From Triglochin maritima (taxonomy: Eukaryota > Streptophyta > Magnoliopsida > Alismatales > Juncaginaceae), in contig OY821786.1 of NCBI GenBank assembly GCA_963682175.1, positions 27,302,501 to 27,366,500 of the forward strand: DNA of 64,000 nt, read 5' to 3'. The position numbers were made by a program, and so were the translations under genes. The stretch's first letter is position 1, and each line of letters begins with the position of its first letter. A model generated the notes under the pieces. It saw only the letters and a list, made by a program, of their open reading frames with translations, had not been told where the DNA came from and did not search any database. Positions 12,065-22,630 of this stretch are shown one piece after another.

Positions 12065-13163
12065 CCAATGTCTAAAATTGAATGAATAGATGAAAATGCA
12101 ACATCAGCATCCTCAAATTCAGAGAAAAGAAAAAGGTGTTCGAATTCTGAAATATGGAAAGATTTCAATAGAGAGCCAAGTGTAATCATTGTTCTCAAAA
12201 CCTTGCATGCTAAAACTTGTGATAGAACAACACATTTGTGGACTCATCGTAGAAAAAAACGCCCTAGCAAGGTTAAGAGTCGTTTTGGAAGTGGACAAAT
12301 GGTATTGAATGTAGGGGCAAAGAGCTTAGATGACACTGTAGATGTTAAGTATCACAAGTTTGATCACATGACTAGTAGGAAGGATTTTTCCCTCATGCAT
12401 GATTATATTGCATGAGTACTCATTCTCAATTGTGGATCATGTAGGCTTTCAAAAGTTTGTTAGTCTTTGACCTGAATTGAGAATGGTTTCTCTTACAACA
12501 ACAAAGAAACATTTTGTGAAAATTTTCATGGAAGAAAAAGAAAAGTTGTATAAGAATTTAGATGGGCTTCGTTGTCGTATTAGTTTGACAAATGATATGT
12601 GGACCATAAACCAAAACAAGGGGTGTATATGTGTATTACGGGGCAATGATGATTGGACTTTACAGAAGAGAATACTGAATTTTTCTGTAGTTAAGGAGTG
12701 ATTGTTCTTTCTAAGAATATTTTAGAGAAGTTGTACAAATAGAACATTGACAAGAAAGTAATGTGTCTTGTCTTAGATAATTGTGCAGAAATGATGCCCT
12801 TGTAAGAGATCTTGTTCCAAAGTTTGGTTCAGGTGATCTTTTAAATGGGTTATTGTTTCATGTCGGATGTTTAGCTCATATCGGTAACCTGGTTGTCCAG
12901 GATTGCATTGAAAACAATACAAAAGTAATAGAAAAAGTATGTGATATGGTGTTAAATATGTGAAATCATCTGCACTAAGAAGAGAAACTTTTATAGAAGC
13001 GGCAAATTAAGTAAAAGCTCCAAGTAGATCACGGGTGTTAGATGTGCCAACCAGGTGGAACTCTACTTTTCATATGCTTCAAACAACTTTGAGGTTTAAA
13101 AAGCTTTCAGTTGTATGACTTGTATTGATAGTTCTTACACTGAAAATGCAAAGGTTGTGTGTG
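12065..13163 (+). pseudogene. hAT transposase, 5' half (degraded)
   Basis: Fragments in shifting frames match plant hAT transposases. A BED-type zinc finger remnant lies at about 12150-12260. An RNase H-like domain start includes SLTNDMWTINQNKGC (about 12590-12630) and a CX2H-type region with HVGCLAHIGNLVVQD (12858-12903), followed by the RWNSTFHMLQTTL motif (about 13050-13090). Many stops and frameshifts mean no product. The sequence breaks at 13164-13168 (ATTGT), the insertion site of element B, and resumes at 18572. Confidence 0.75.
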
Positions 13164-13168
13164 ATTGT
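13164..13168 (+). repeat. Target-site duplication ATTGT (left copy)
   Basis: ATTGT directly precedes the 5' LTR of element B. The second copy is at 18567-18571. A 5-bp TSD is standard for LTR retrotransposons. Confidence 0.9.
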
Positions 13169-14569
13169 TGATTGACATCATTTCATGCTCATATTTGTAT
13201 CTTATATCCATTATCTTTCACCTAAACAATGCTATGTTACGAGTTTTATGTTTAGTTTTCAGGAATAATTAGGATTGAAGAGATGAAGCATAAAAGGACC
13301 CAAAAGTTGGGAAAAAGGACTGGATTGTGAGATCTGGGGACCAAGATGCAAGGGAGAAGGACCTGAACGCAAGACAGAGGGACCTAAGAGCAAAACAGAA
13401 TACTTCACACCATCATGGGGAGTATTTTAGCAATTGGATTCGGGTCGGAGCTCCAACAAACCAACCAGATGCATCCAAGACCAACAAACACTTCAAGCAA
13501 AGCCCACAAAGAAAACCAATCGGATCTAAACCATATAGACCGCCAATTGGCGGTCTGGAACCGCCAATTGGCGGTCCAGATGGCCCAGAATTCGTTTAGT
13601 TTTCTGTAGCACGTGTATTAGTGTATGCTTAGTGTAGTTTTGGTATTGGTTTAGTCCCACATCGGGGAATTGTCCCGGATTAGCTTTTTTCATGCCTATA
13701 AATAGAACTCTTCACCTCCTATTGTAATGACTCCATATTTTAAGTGGCTATTCTTCCTACTGAAGTGAGGCCTTGAAGCACACACTAAAGTAGGAGGATG
13801 CTATTTTTAATGTGAGTCATTTTAATACAAGTTTTCTTTATTATGTTGTTTGTTTTATGTTTCTTGTTTTGCTTTGCTTAATCTCATTTCATTAGTTTTA
13901 TTAGCTTAGTTAATATGCTTTCTTTGTTTAGTTTAATAATTAGTGTAATGTTTAGTGAGTAGTTCCATCCCCTTTAGGGGGTGGAGTAGATGTACATACA
14001 TGCAAATGAGAATGTGATGAATGCTTTAATTTCAATGTGTTGATTAAACATGAATGTATGCTTGTTTGTTTAGGATAGAATTTATAACTTGATGAGTTTT
14101 GCCAAAATGATTAGACACCTCTCATGCTTGTTTATGTTCTGAAATAAACAACTTGCATATGTAAATGTTAATCAACCAAGTTGGTGAATAGATTGATAGG
14201 TTTTGCCATAACATTTAGACACTTCCTATGCTTGATAAACACCACCTTCATGTGCTTAAAGAATGTATTCTACACCCACCTTTTTGCTTGTGTGCACTCA
14301 CTCCACCCCTTAGGGGGTTTCCATTCCTGAAATTCCAGCATTCTTGTTTGGTTCTTAGCTTAGTTCTTATTTCATCGTTTGTTTGCTTCTTCCACATTTC
14401 ATACTTCTTAGCGTAGTGTAGCGTAGGTTAGCATAATCAATCTTTCTCTTCCCTATTTTGCCACTTGATTTCTGATAAACAAGAGGCTGCTCACCTCCCT
14501 GAGGACGACCCGTACTTGCCACCGCTTCATCGCGGTCGTGCACTTGCGGTTTAATTAAAACGTTCTACA
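13169..14569 (+). repeat. 5' LTR of element B (1,401 bp)
   Basis: TGATTGACATCA..TTCTACA ends. U3 carries two palindromes (13538-13555 and 13560-13575) and TATAAATA at 13697-13704. It matches 17186-18566. Confidence 0.92.
13538..13576 (+). promoter_or_regulatory. Tandem pair of GACCGCCAATTGGCGGTC palindromes
   Basis: A perfect 18-bp palindrome is followed five bases later by a second copy with a 16-bp perfect core. The pair lies about 120 bp upstream of the LTR TATA box. Possible roles are a dimeric transcription-factor site or an RNA hairpin; neither is shown by the sequence. Confidence 0.55.
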
Positions 14570-14575
14570 AGTTTT

Positions 14576-14593
14576 TGGCGCCGTTGCCGGGGA
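14576..14593 (+). other. Primer binding site of element B, tRNA-Asp type
   Basis: TGGCGCCGTTGCCGGGGA lies six bases after the 5' LTR. Confidence 0.88.
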
Positions 14594-14727
14594 GGTGCCA
14601 GTCCAGACTCTTGTTTGGACGATTCAAGTGGATTTAATTTTTGTTTTGTAGTTTTTCTTTATTTCAGGAGACTTGGAGTGGTCAGGAGGAGCACCTGGAG
14701 AAGTTTTGAAGCAAGCTGGGCACTGTA

Positions 14728-14768
14728 GACCGCCAATCAGCGGCCTGAGACCGCCAATTGGCGGTCTG
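14728..14768 (+). promoter_or_regulatory. Palindrome pair in the leader of element B
   Basis: Two near-perfect GACCGCC-type palindromes lie about 135 bp after the PBS, at the same place as 7248-7288 in the other leader. In the RNA they could form hairpins or a kissing-loop dimer contact. This is inference only. Confidence 0.5.
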
Positions 14769-15779
14769 GTAAGCTCAGCTCGCTCTCTTATTTCTTTGGT
14801 CTGTTTACTTTATCTGATATACTGATCTGGGATTTAATTTGGCATGTTTTGACTTATAGTGTGTTCCCAGATCCATAATCAAACCTCCTTTAAGCAACTT
14901 GGACCCTAAAACTCAAAGCAAAAGATTAGGCATTCTTTTTGTTTAGGCCATGCATCATGTATGTGACTTAGGCACTTAGATTGTCTTTTATCTTAGCTTT
15001 ATTTTCTGTTGCTGAGAGATGGTGTGAGGTACGCACCTTCTACTCTCATTCATGCATTTCGTATGAACATGCATTAGTTAGTAGGAAGTGCATTGCAACA
15101 AGTGTGAGTTGAGCGTTGTTTGGAGTGTTGATTGCTAGATTTAGGACTCCAAAACGCTACTAAGGAGGGGTTGTCCCGTAAAACATAAGGTGGGGGATTT
15201 CATCACCCTTTCCTTCGCCCCAAAAACCACACTAATCAAGAGCCTAATTTTAAATCAAGTAGACATTGGCCCTAAGGATCTTGGACGCATTAGGAGAGTG
15301 ATCCGGTCCCGACCGTCATGACCTGATCGGCGTTGCCCACTTTGTCGATAGTAGGAGAGACGAGATCCCCGGATCTTGGCTCACTTGTTGGGCTTTGTGG
15401 TCCTCGTTGTAGGGAGGTGAGGCGTGTTGAGGCCGTGTGACCTCGCAGTTAGGCGTCGTCTAGCTGTAAGGACCTATAGCGACCTTAGGATTGCTTGAGC
15501 CTTGTTTGCTTGTGTGCTTCTACCTGTACCCATCCGTCGTAGCATAAGGACTTCTTCCTTTCTCTCCTGAGTCATTCTTTCTCTCCTGTGTTCCCCTGTC
15601 TTCTCCCCTACGTACATTCTTTGAAAAAAAAAGAGTTGTGGGTTGTGTGTGCACCTTTGTGTATGCTTTCGTGGACACGAGACGAGAGTGGTCGTTTGAC
15701 GAGGAGCGTTGTCAATCTGGCTTCGGTCATCGATTTCTCGACACCTTCCTCCTCTCGTGTCGCACGTAGTTTGGGTCCA

Positions 15780-17167
15780 ATGGCTGCTAATTTCTGTGAG
15801 GAGGAGCAGTTGTTGGACCCGCCTGCTCCACCTGTGCTTCCAGTTGTCGTTATCATACCTCTACGTGATCGATGCTACCCGAGCCGTACAGCACTACCCT
15901 CATGCATCGTATTACCAAAGGCTAATGGGAACCCTTTTGAGGTTAAGCCTCAATTCATTTCCATGCTCCCTCATTTCACTGGGAAAGGTGACCCCTATAT
16001 CTTTCTCAGGGAATTTGAGGAGGTCTGTGCTATGTTCAAGCTACAACAACTTAGCACAGACTCCATCTATCTTAGGCTCGTTCCTTTTGCACTAAAGGAT
16101 GACGCCAAGAAGTGGTTGTACAGCAACCAAGCGAATTCCTTTAGGACTTGGGATGAGTTTCAATCTGCATTCCTCAAGAAGTACTTTCCTAATCATCGGA
16201 CTCAAAAATTGAGGAACGAAATCAATTCGTTCTATCAACATGAGACCGAACCATTTCATGCATACTTAGAGAGGTTCAAGGAGCTACTATCCTCATGCCC
16301 TCACCATGGCATCGAGTTGTGGCGCCCGTATTAGATTGTTTACGAGGGTCTTCACATCCCGTCCCGAACGCTCTTTGAGTCCATGTGTCAAGGAGAGTTC
16401 TTGGGAAAGGATGAAAGGGAGGCATGGGCCTTCCTAGAAGACCTCGCTGAGAAAACCATGCAATGGGAGAGTGTGAGGGAACCACCTGCATCATCTACTA
16501 TAGGAGCGAGGATCGCGAATGCAAACTCAACTAGATCGGGTTCCGCATTTGCTATCGATACCACTACGGCCACCGAGGCACGCATGGCGGCCTTAATGCG
16601 TCGTATGGATTCGATTGAGCTCCAAAACCAACAAAGTGCACCTCACATGTCCACATCTGGTCCAGTTCCCTGTCATTCATGTGGTAGGATAGGTCATGTA
16701 GAAAGCGAGTGTGAGTCCATTCGTCCTGAGATGGAGCGTGTCAACGCCGTCTATGATAGAGTCAGGAATGACCCATACTCATCATCTTATAATCCTGGAT
16801 GGAGGAACCACCCCAATTTTTCATGGAACCAAACTAATGCCCCGGGTGGTCCTTCAAATTCCTCTAGACCACATTACCAATCACACCAACCTCCATGCAT
16901 GCGCATTACTATCAGCCACCCCAAGCGCAAACCACCAATCAATCGGGTTTCCCAAATTCCAATAATATGGAAACCCGATTCAATTCGCTTGAGACCTTGA
17001 CTCGTCGACTTGAAAACTCAATGAAAAATTTTATGTCAACCACGAGTCAAGTTCTCACTTCAAATTAGCAGACCATCAAAACTCTAGAGCTTCAGATGGG
17101 CCAATTGGCTCAGTCTGTACATGAAAGAGAGAGAGGGTCTTTTCCTAGCCAGCTTGAGGCTAACCCC
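15780..17167 (+). pseudogene. gag: Athila-like gag, disrupted
   Basis: Encodes the nucleocapsid precursor. The chosen ATG at 15780 starts MAANFCEEEQ. The same frame is open upstream to 15588, so an earlier start is possible. A retrotransposon gag core (about 15950-16300) is followed by an in-frame TAG at 16332-16334. The frame then stays open through a CCHC zinc knuckle (CHSCGRIGHVESEC, about 16671-16712) to about 16895, where a frameshift moves it. A second TAG follows near 17068. The last codons abut the PPT, which shows where pol was deleted. Only short fragments could be translated from this copy. Confidence 0.85.
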
Positions 17168-17170
17168 CGC

Positions 17171-17185
17171 AGGTGTGGGGGTATT
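17171..17185 (+). other. Polypurine tract of element B
   Basis: AGGTGTGGGGGTATT lies immediately before the 3' LTR, equivalent to 5677-5691. It would prime plus-strand synthesis. Confidence 0.8.
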
Positions 17186-18566
17186 TGATTGACATCAGTT
17201 CATGCTCATATTTGTATCTTATATCCATTATCTTTCACCTAAACAATGCTATGTTACGAGTTTTATGTTTAGTTTTCAGGAATAATTAGGTTTGAAGATA
17301 TGAAGCATAAAAGGACCCAAAAGCTGGGAAAAAGGACTGGATTGTGAGATCTGGGGACCAAGATGCAAGGGAGAAGGACCTGAACACAAGACAGAGGGAC
17401 CTAAGAGCAAAACAGAATACTTCACACCATCATGGGGAGTATTTTAGCAATTGAATTCGGGTCGGAGCTCCAACAAACCAACCAGATGCATCCAAGACCA
17501 ACAAACACTTCAAGCAAAGCCCACGAAAAAAACCAAACGGATCTAAACCATATAGACCGCCAATTGGCGGTCCAGATGGCCCAGAATCCGTTTAGTTTTC
17601 TGTAGCACGTGTATTAGTGTATGCTTAGTGTATTTTTGGTATTGGTTTAGTCCCACATCGGGGAATTGTCCCGGATTAGCTTTTTCCATGCCTATAAATA
17701 GAACTCTTCACCTCCTATTGTAATGACTCCATATTTTAAGTGGCTATTCTTCCTACTAGAAGTGAGGCCTTGAAGCACACACTAAAGTAGGAGGATGCTA
17801 TTTTTAATGTGAGTCATTTTAATACAAGTTTTCTTTATTATGTTGTTTGTTTTATGTTTCTTGTTTTGCTTTGCTTAATCTCATTTCATTAGTTTTATTA
17901 GCTTAGTTAATATGCTTTCTTTGTTTAGTTTAATAATTAGTGTAATGTTTAGTGAGTAGTTTCATCCCCTTTGGAGGGTGGAGTAGATGTACATACATGC
18001 AAATGAGAATGTGATGAATGCTTTAATTTCAATGTGTTGATTAAACATGAATGTATGCTTGTTTGTTTAGGATAGAATTTATAACTTGATGAGTTTTGCC
18101 AAAATGATTAGACACCTCTCATGCTTGTTTATGTTCTGAAATAAACAACTTGCATATGTAAATGTTAATCAACCAAGTTGGTGAATAGATTGATAGGTTT
18201 TGTCATAACATTTAGACACTTCCTATGCTTGATAAACATCACCTTCATGTGCTTAAAGAATGTATTCTACACCCACCTTTTTGCTTGTGTGCACTCACTC
18301 CACCCCTTAGGGGTTTTCCATTCCTGAAATTCCAGCATTCTTGTTTGGTTCTTAGCTTAGTTCTTATTTCATCGTTTGTTTGCTTCTTCCACATTTCATA
18401 CTTCTTAGCGTAGTGTAGCGTAGGTTAGCATAATCAATCTTTCTCTTCCCTATTTTGCCACTTGATTTCTGATAAACAAGAGGCTGCTCACCTCCCTGAG
18501 GACGACCCGTACTTGCCACCGCTTCATCGCGGCCGTGCACTTGCGGTTTAATTAAAACGTTCATCA
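17186..18566 (+). repeat. 3' LTR of element B (1,381 bp)
   Basis: Same ends and TATA box (17693-17700) as the 5' LTR, but only one palindrome (17555-17572). The loss of a unit of about 20 bp fits deletion between the two direct copies. Confidence 0.92.
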
Positions 18567-18571
18567 ATTGT
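18567..18571 (+). repeat. Target-site duplication ATTGT (right copy)
   Basis: Identical to 13164-13168. The hAT transposase sequence continues directly after it. Confidence 0.9.
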
Positions 18572-19213
18572 CAACATCTCTTTCACGAAGTTACTGATGT
18601 TTTTTCTGCCACTTGGTATCCCTCAGCAAATTATTTTTCCCACGTGTGTGCAATGAAGAATAAATTGATGAATATGTGCAGTAGTGATGTTTCTTTTGTG
18701 TTTGAAATGGGGGAAAATGATGGAAACGTTCGACAAGTACTGGAATAGTTGTAGTTTGGTTTTGTGTATTGTCTCAGTCTTGGATCCCCAGTACAAACAT
18801 GAAACAATTCAGTTTTACATGGAAAAAATTTATAGTTACGAAGTTGGAAAGCAGAAGGTAGAAGATATCAGAAATAGTTTGCAGGACATCTACAATGAGT
18901 ATCATCGCAGGTTAAAGGAGTTTCTTGCTAATAAATCAGCAAATCAACTGTTCAAGTGTGATTTGGACATGTACTTGGATGATATAGTGTATCCTATAAT
19001 TGATAGATTTGACATTCTTGGATAGTGGAAGATGAGTGCTCCAAGTATCCTTTAGTTAGTCGTATGACATGTGATTTTTTGGCTATTCCGGTATCAACGG
19101 TTGCATCAGAGTCTTCTTTTAGCACTAATGGTAAAGTGACATGCAAATGGTATCAAGAAGCTCCACGCATGCAAATACCATTTAAGCTCTTATATGCTCC
19201 TAAGATTCAATAA
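18572..19213 (+). pseudogene. hAT transposase, 3' half with C-terminal dimerisation domain
   Basis: Continues the gene interrupted at 13163. Readable pieces are a helical region (DKYWNSCSLVLCIVSVLDPQ, about 18738-18800) and an open stretch to 19024. The hAT dimerisation domain follows at about 19030-19140, containing the family signature LAIPVSTVASESSFS. A stop at 19023-19025 and a frameshift separate the parts. The frame ends at 19211-19213. The product is inactive. Confidence 0.82.
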
Positions 19214-19667
19214 GGAAGACTTTTAGTGGTAAATTCTTTTGTAACTTACGTGTGTATTTATTTATGTGACGTGTTATTTTATTGATATTAATTTCTCTTT
19301 TCTATTTTTTGTAGATAAAGTACTTGACATGAATGATTGAGAACTTGAGGTGGATTCAATTAATGATGTTGGGGAGGATGAGTAGAAGTTAATGTAATAT
19401 ATATTTAAAAACATGTACCATAAGAATTTAAATTTCTTACTAAATTTTTTTGACATTTGTTTGTGTATGTTTGTGATTTTTATGTCACTTGCAAGAAACT
19501 TTTTTACTATGTTATACCCATCCTACTCGTTTACTCGCCTCATACATGCTAACTTAGCATGTACGGGTACAAAAAAATTGGACCAGGTATATACCCATAC
19601 CTATTAATTTAGCCGGTATGGATACGGATAAGGGCATACCCGACACGTATCTGACCCGTTTACAAGC

Positions 19668-21283
19668 TATTGAAGTGTTACAAGTTTTTTTATATGTATT
19701 TTTTTCAAATTTTACGACGAGAAAGAGTGATATTGTGGGCCCATTTAATGTTTAATCCTCAATGTTTCAGAAATTACACGTAAGGAGAGTGTTACATCGT
19801 AATCGATATAGTTTGGTCTCGCCAATATTTTGGCAATCGCAACGTCACAATCAAACAAGAAACAAAAAATTAATTATATCATTCCAAAGCCACCATCGAG
19901 ATGCCCTTTCTTTTCTGTGGTAGAGACCCTTTGAAGAAGATGCCAAATTATTCAGGGTGAATATCATATTCATAACATATTAATATCAATCATGTGGAGC
20001 AAAATAATTTTCAAAGTATATCACATGCAAAACGACTGGGGAGCACGTGTCCACATTTGGGAAAGTAAATTATTTGTTCCCTAAACTCAGAAATAAAGAT
20101 TATTAATATACGTATGATAAATACGTTTTTATTTTTACATGTTTGCGTGCACACTTGGACTGTCGAAGGGCCAGTGTTGGCATGTAAAAGTGCCAAAGGA
20201 CTCTGCCATTGACAAAATCACAATATCGTGTTATGAAATGAAGTTAAGGATCGGTCAACCTTCTTTTTTTTTGTGAAAATAAAAATCTCTTCACCTATCT
20301 TAATGTGAACTTTATTTAGTCGTCTCTTATGCGATCTTATTTGAGGGTTCTCTCGAAAATATGTCGGACTTAATAAATGGATAAACCATAGAAGGTTTCT
20401 TGACAAAATTAAAAACAAATATAATATAAAAAAATAAACGACTGTCATAATACTTGGGACGGTGGCAAGTGGAGCTCATGATTAGTGTTAGGCTTATGTA
20501 ATACTCAAGGTCGTGTAGAAGTCAAAGCTTGGAAATGTAATTCAAACAAAAGGGGGAAAATTAAAACAATTTAAAGAAAAGAAATTATGTCAACGATTTT
20601 AATGTCAAATAAAATTTTATATTCATATTCTTTATCAGCTAAGTAGCTAACCTACACATAATGCAACATGAGTTATAGTTTGCAATTTAATACTCTGTTA
20701 GTCATTCCGTTCTTCTGAATTTGTCATAATCATCTACAACACAAGAGTATCAAACAAAAGAGCATTCACAAAAAAATAACCACAAACACAAGGATATACG
20801 GACAAAACCCCTTCCCAATTTGAGGGAAAACCCCCAACACAACAATTATCTAGGTATTTCATTGCTAAAGAAGTTTACATCGGGTGAAAACTTCACTTTC
20901 CCGAACGCTCACCATCTTCCAAAGTACTCTTTCAACCCCACGTAGACAAAACCCTTGCCTTCATGCTAGATTACACCGGACTTCCTCCTTGCATTTGGCA
21001 CAAACTTGGGCACCTCCTTTACAGGGCACATTCTAATGCATCATCTCTTTGGCACCTTACTAAGGCACATAAAACTGTAGGGATTTCTCCATATTCATAA
21101 ACTCAAATACACAAGGAAACCACTCAATTACAATCAAATCACGCTCTCATAAATCCAAGAACAATTTTACAATATTTCGCCGAAACATAAATGACTTGAC
21201 GAAGAAGACTTGACTTACTAGCTCCCGATTGGTCGATTTATTTCTAAAACTATCCAACCAGTTTTTCCCAATTGAAAATCTGA
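19668..21283. other. Intergenic DNA, no gene seen
   Basis: AT-rich and without a supported coding region. About 20750-21060 contains phrases resembling the transcribed part of plant copia LTRs (repeated short exhortations such as GGCACCT, CCCCAACACAAC), but the boundaries are not clear. The rest shows nothing recognisable. Confidence 0.5.
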
Positions 21284-22151
21284 ACTGCTAAACATCGCCC
21301 CAAAATTACTTAAATTGCCCCTTGAAATTACCAAATTGCCCTTCCTCCTATTTTTGCTTATATATCTCACAATTTCACTCTTTTTTCAAAACTTTCTCTT
21401 CCTATACCTACTACACAAGATTACGAATGTCTAGGAGGTCAGGGAAGCAGCCAGCAGTTCCCCCGGTGTACCCGTATGAGGTAACATTACGTTATTTATT
21501 TGTTTTTTAAAAATAAAATAAAAAGGTTCCGAGGGAGACGCCCCCCCCGCATGGGGCGGGCGTCCGAGGAAGCCGCAACAACTGGACTGACGTCGGATGT
21601 GCCAAAAAAGCGTGAGTTACGACATCAGTTTCTGGATCCGCCATAATCCAATGTAAGTACTCACACTGCACTGCTTGGTAGAGAAACTGCTGGACGGGAT
21701 TCCGATCTTCAGATTTTGTTCTCCTCATGTAATCTCTGAAATTATAAATATGCCTTTGATTTGGATTGTCCTCCGGGAATTTTTCTTTTACTGCCTTCAA
21801 GATGTTCCGTGGTTTTGCTTGCGCCTCTGTCATATCACGAACAATCTTCTTCGCCCCAGAACTTAGACCACTAATTTGACGATGACCCTCTGGATAAACT
21901 GCCAGTCTGTGGTTGTGATGTCCGTGAGCACTATTATAAACCACAACTCATCCATCACGATCTCGTCGCTCCACCACTTTTATTAAGAAACGGCAGACAT
22001 TTTCGTGGTGTTTTTACTGATAAATTATGAATATACAAGACCATAGGCCTTATTTATAGACACGGGACGATTTGGGTATTAAATATATTGTTAAGGGCAA
22101 TTTGGTAATTTCAAGGGGCGATTTAAGTAGTTTTGGGGCGACGTTTAGTAG
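21284..22151 (-). mobile_element. Short MULE-family transposon
   Basis: Inverted repeats of about 57 bp lie at 21284-21342 and 22093-22151 (core ACTACTAAACGTCGCCCC..CTTGAAATTACCAAATTGCCC). Inside are a MULE transposase fragment on the minus strand and a GC-rich inverted repeat (about 21537-21570). A relative with the same terminal motif lies at 40841-41484. No clear 9-bp TSD was seen. Confidence 0.65.
21590..21944 (-). pseudogene. MULE (FAR1-type) transposase N-terminal fragment
   Basis: Minus-strand translation contains HHNHRLAVYPEGHRQISGLS, VRDMTEAQAKPRNIL and THAFLAHPTSVQLLR. This order is typical of the region before the DDE domain in plant Mutator-like transposases of the FAR1-related type. 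The homology ends at about 21590, just before the catalytic domain should begin, and GC-rich repeat sequence follows. It is a truncated remnant without catalytic residues. A start upstream of 21944 is likely in an intact relative. Confidence 0.7.
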
Positions 22152-22594
22152 TTCCCTAAAATTCCAAACTTCAAAAAAGGTCAAATTCTCTCCAAAACCA
22201 GTACGTCAACCGATTGAGAGTAGTTTCAGCCCAAATAGGCGCCTTATTCCTTGTTTCATATAACTATGTGTGATCTTACTCTGTGGTTCTCCCTTGAGTC
22301 TTCTACCCTCGACCCATCGTAGATGACTCAGAATCTCTTTCGAACCCAAATTCGAAACATTTTCTTACCTACTCAAAATTTTAATTTATCTACAATATCG
22401 TCATAATCGGTATAGCCTCATGAATGTGCAAAACTAAATCAACATATTATTGTAAAGAATAATATAAGGCAAAAAATATGTTTTGAATTTTGTATATGTA
22501 GGCCGAAAAATAGGCTAAAAACAATGGGCAAAAAAATATGTTGTGGACTGTGGTCTTTGTTGACGTTGATGCTGTATTACTTCACCTCAATCAG

Positions 22595-22630
<36 letters not shown>

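Larger units (their letters stand above)
13169..18566 (+). mobile_element. Non-autonomous Athila-like LTR retrotransposon, pol deleted (element B)
   Basis: A structurally complete 5,398-bp insertion with two LTRs (13169-14569 and 17186-18566), PBS (14576-14593), leader, a gag gene and PPT (17171-17185), flanked by the TSD ATTGT. Protease, RT, RNase H and integrase are missing: the end of gag runs almost directly into the PPT at about 17168. The LTRs look nearly identical apart from a few substitutions and one lost palindrome unit, so insertion was fairly recent and later than decay of the host hAT element. Mobility would have needed proteins from a related full-length copy. Confidence 0.92.
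11371..19667 (+). mobile_element. Degenerate hAT-superfamily DNA transposon, interrupted by element B
   Basis: The terminal inverted repeats read (C)AGTTGTAAACGGG at the left and, inverted, TAGCTTGTAAACGGG at the right (about 19653-19667). Both ends carry many subterminal copies of an ACCCGTA/TACGGGT-type motif (11390-11520 and 19560-19660). The transposase is recognisable in two halves, 12065-13163 and 18572-19213, separated by a 5.4-kb LTR element. No matching 8-bp TSD was found. The left end may be truncated or overlap the neighbouring LTR end. Confidence 0.8.

Noticed and set aside
11363..19675. 8-bp TSD for the hAT element
   Set aside because: Sequences outside the two TIRs (CTTCTAAT on the left, TTGAAGTG on the right) do not match, so the left end is probably truncated or overlapped by the LTR.
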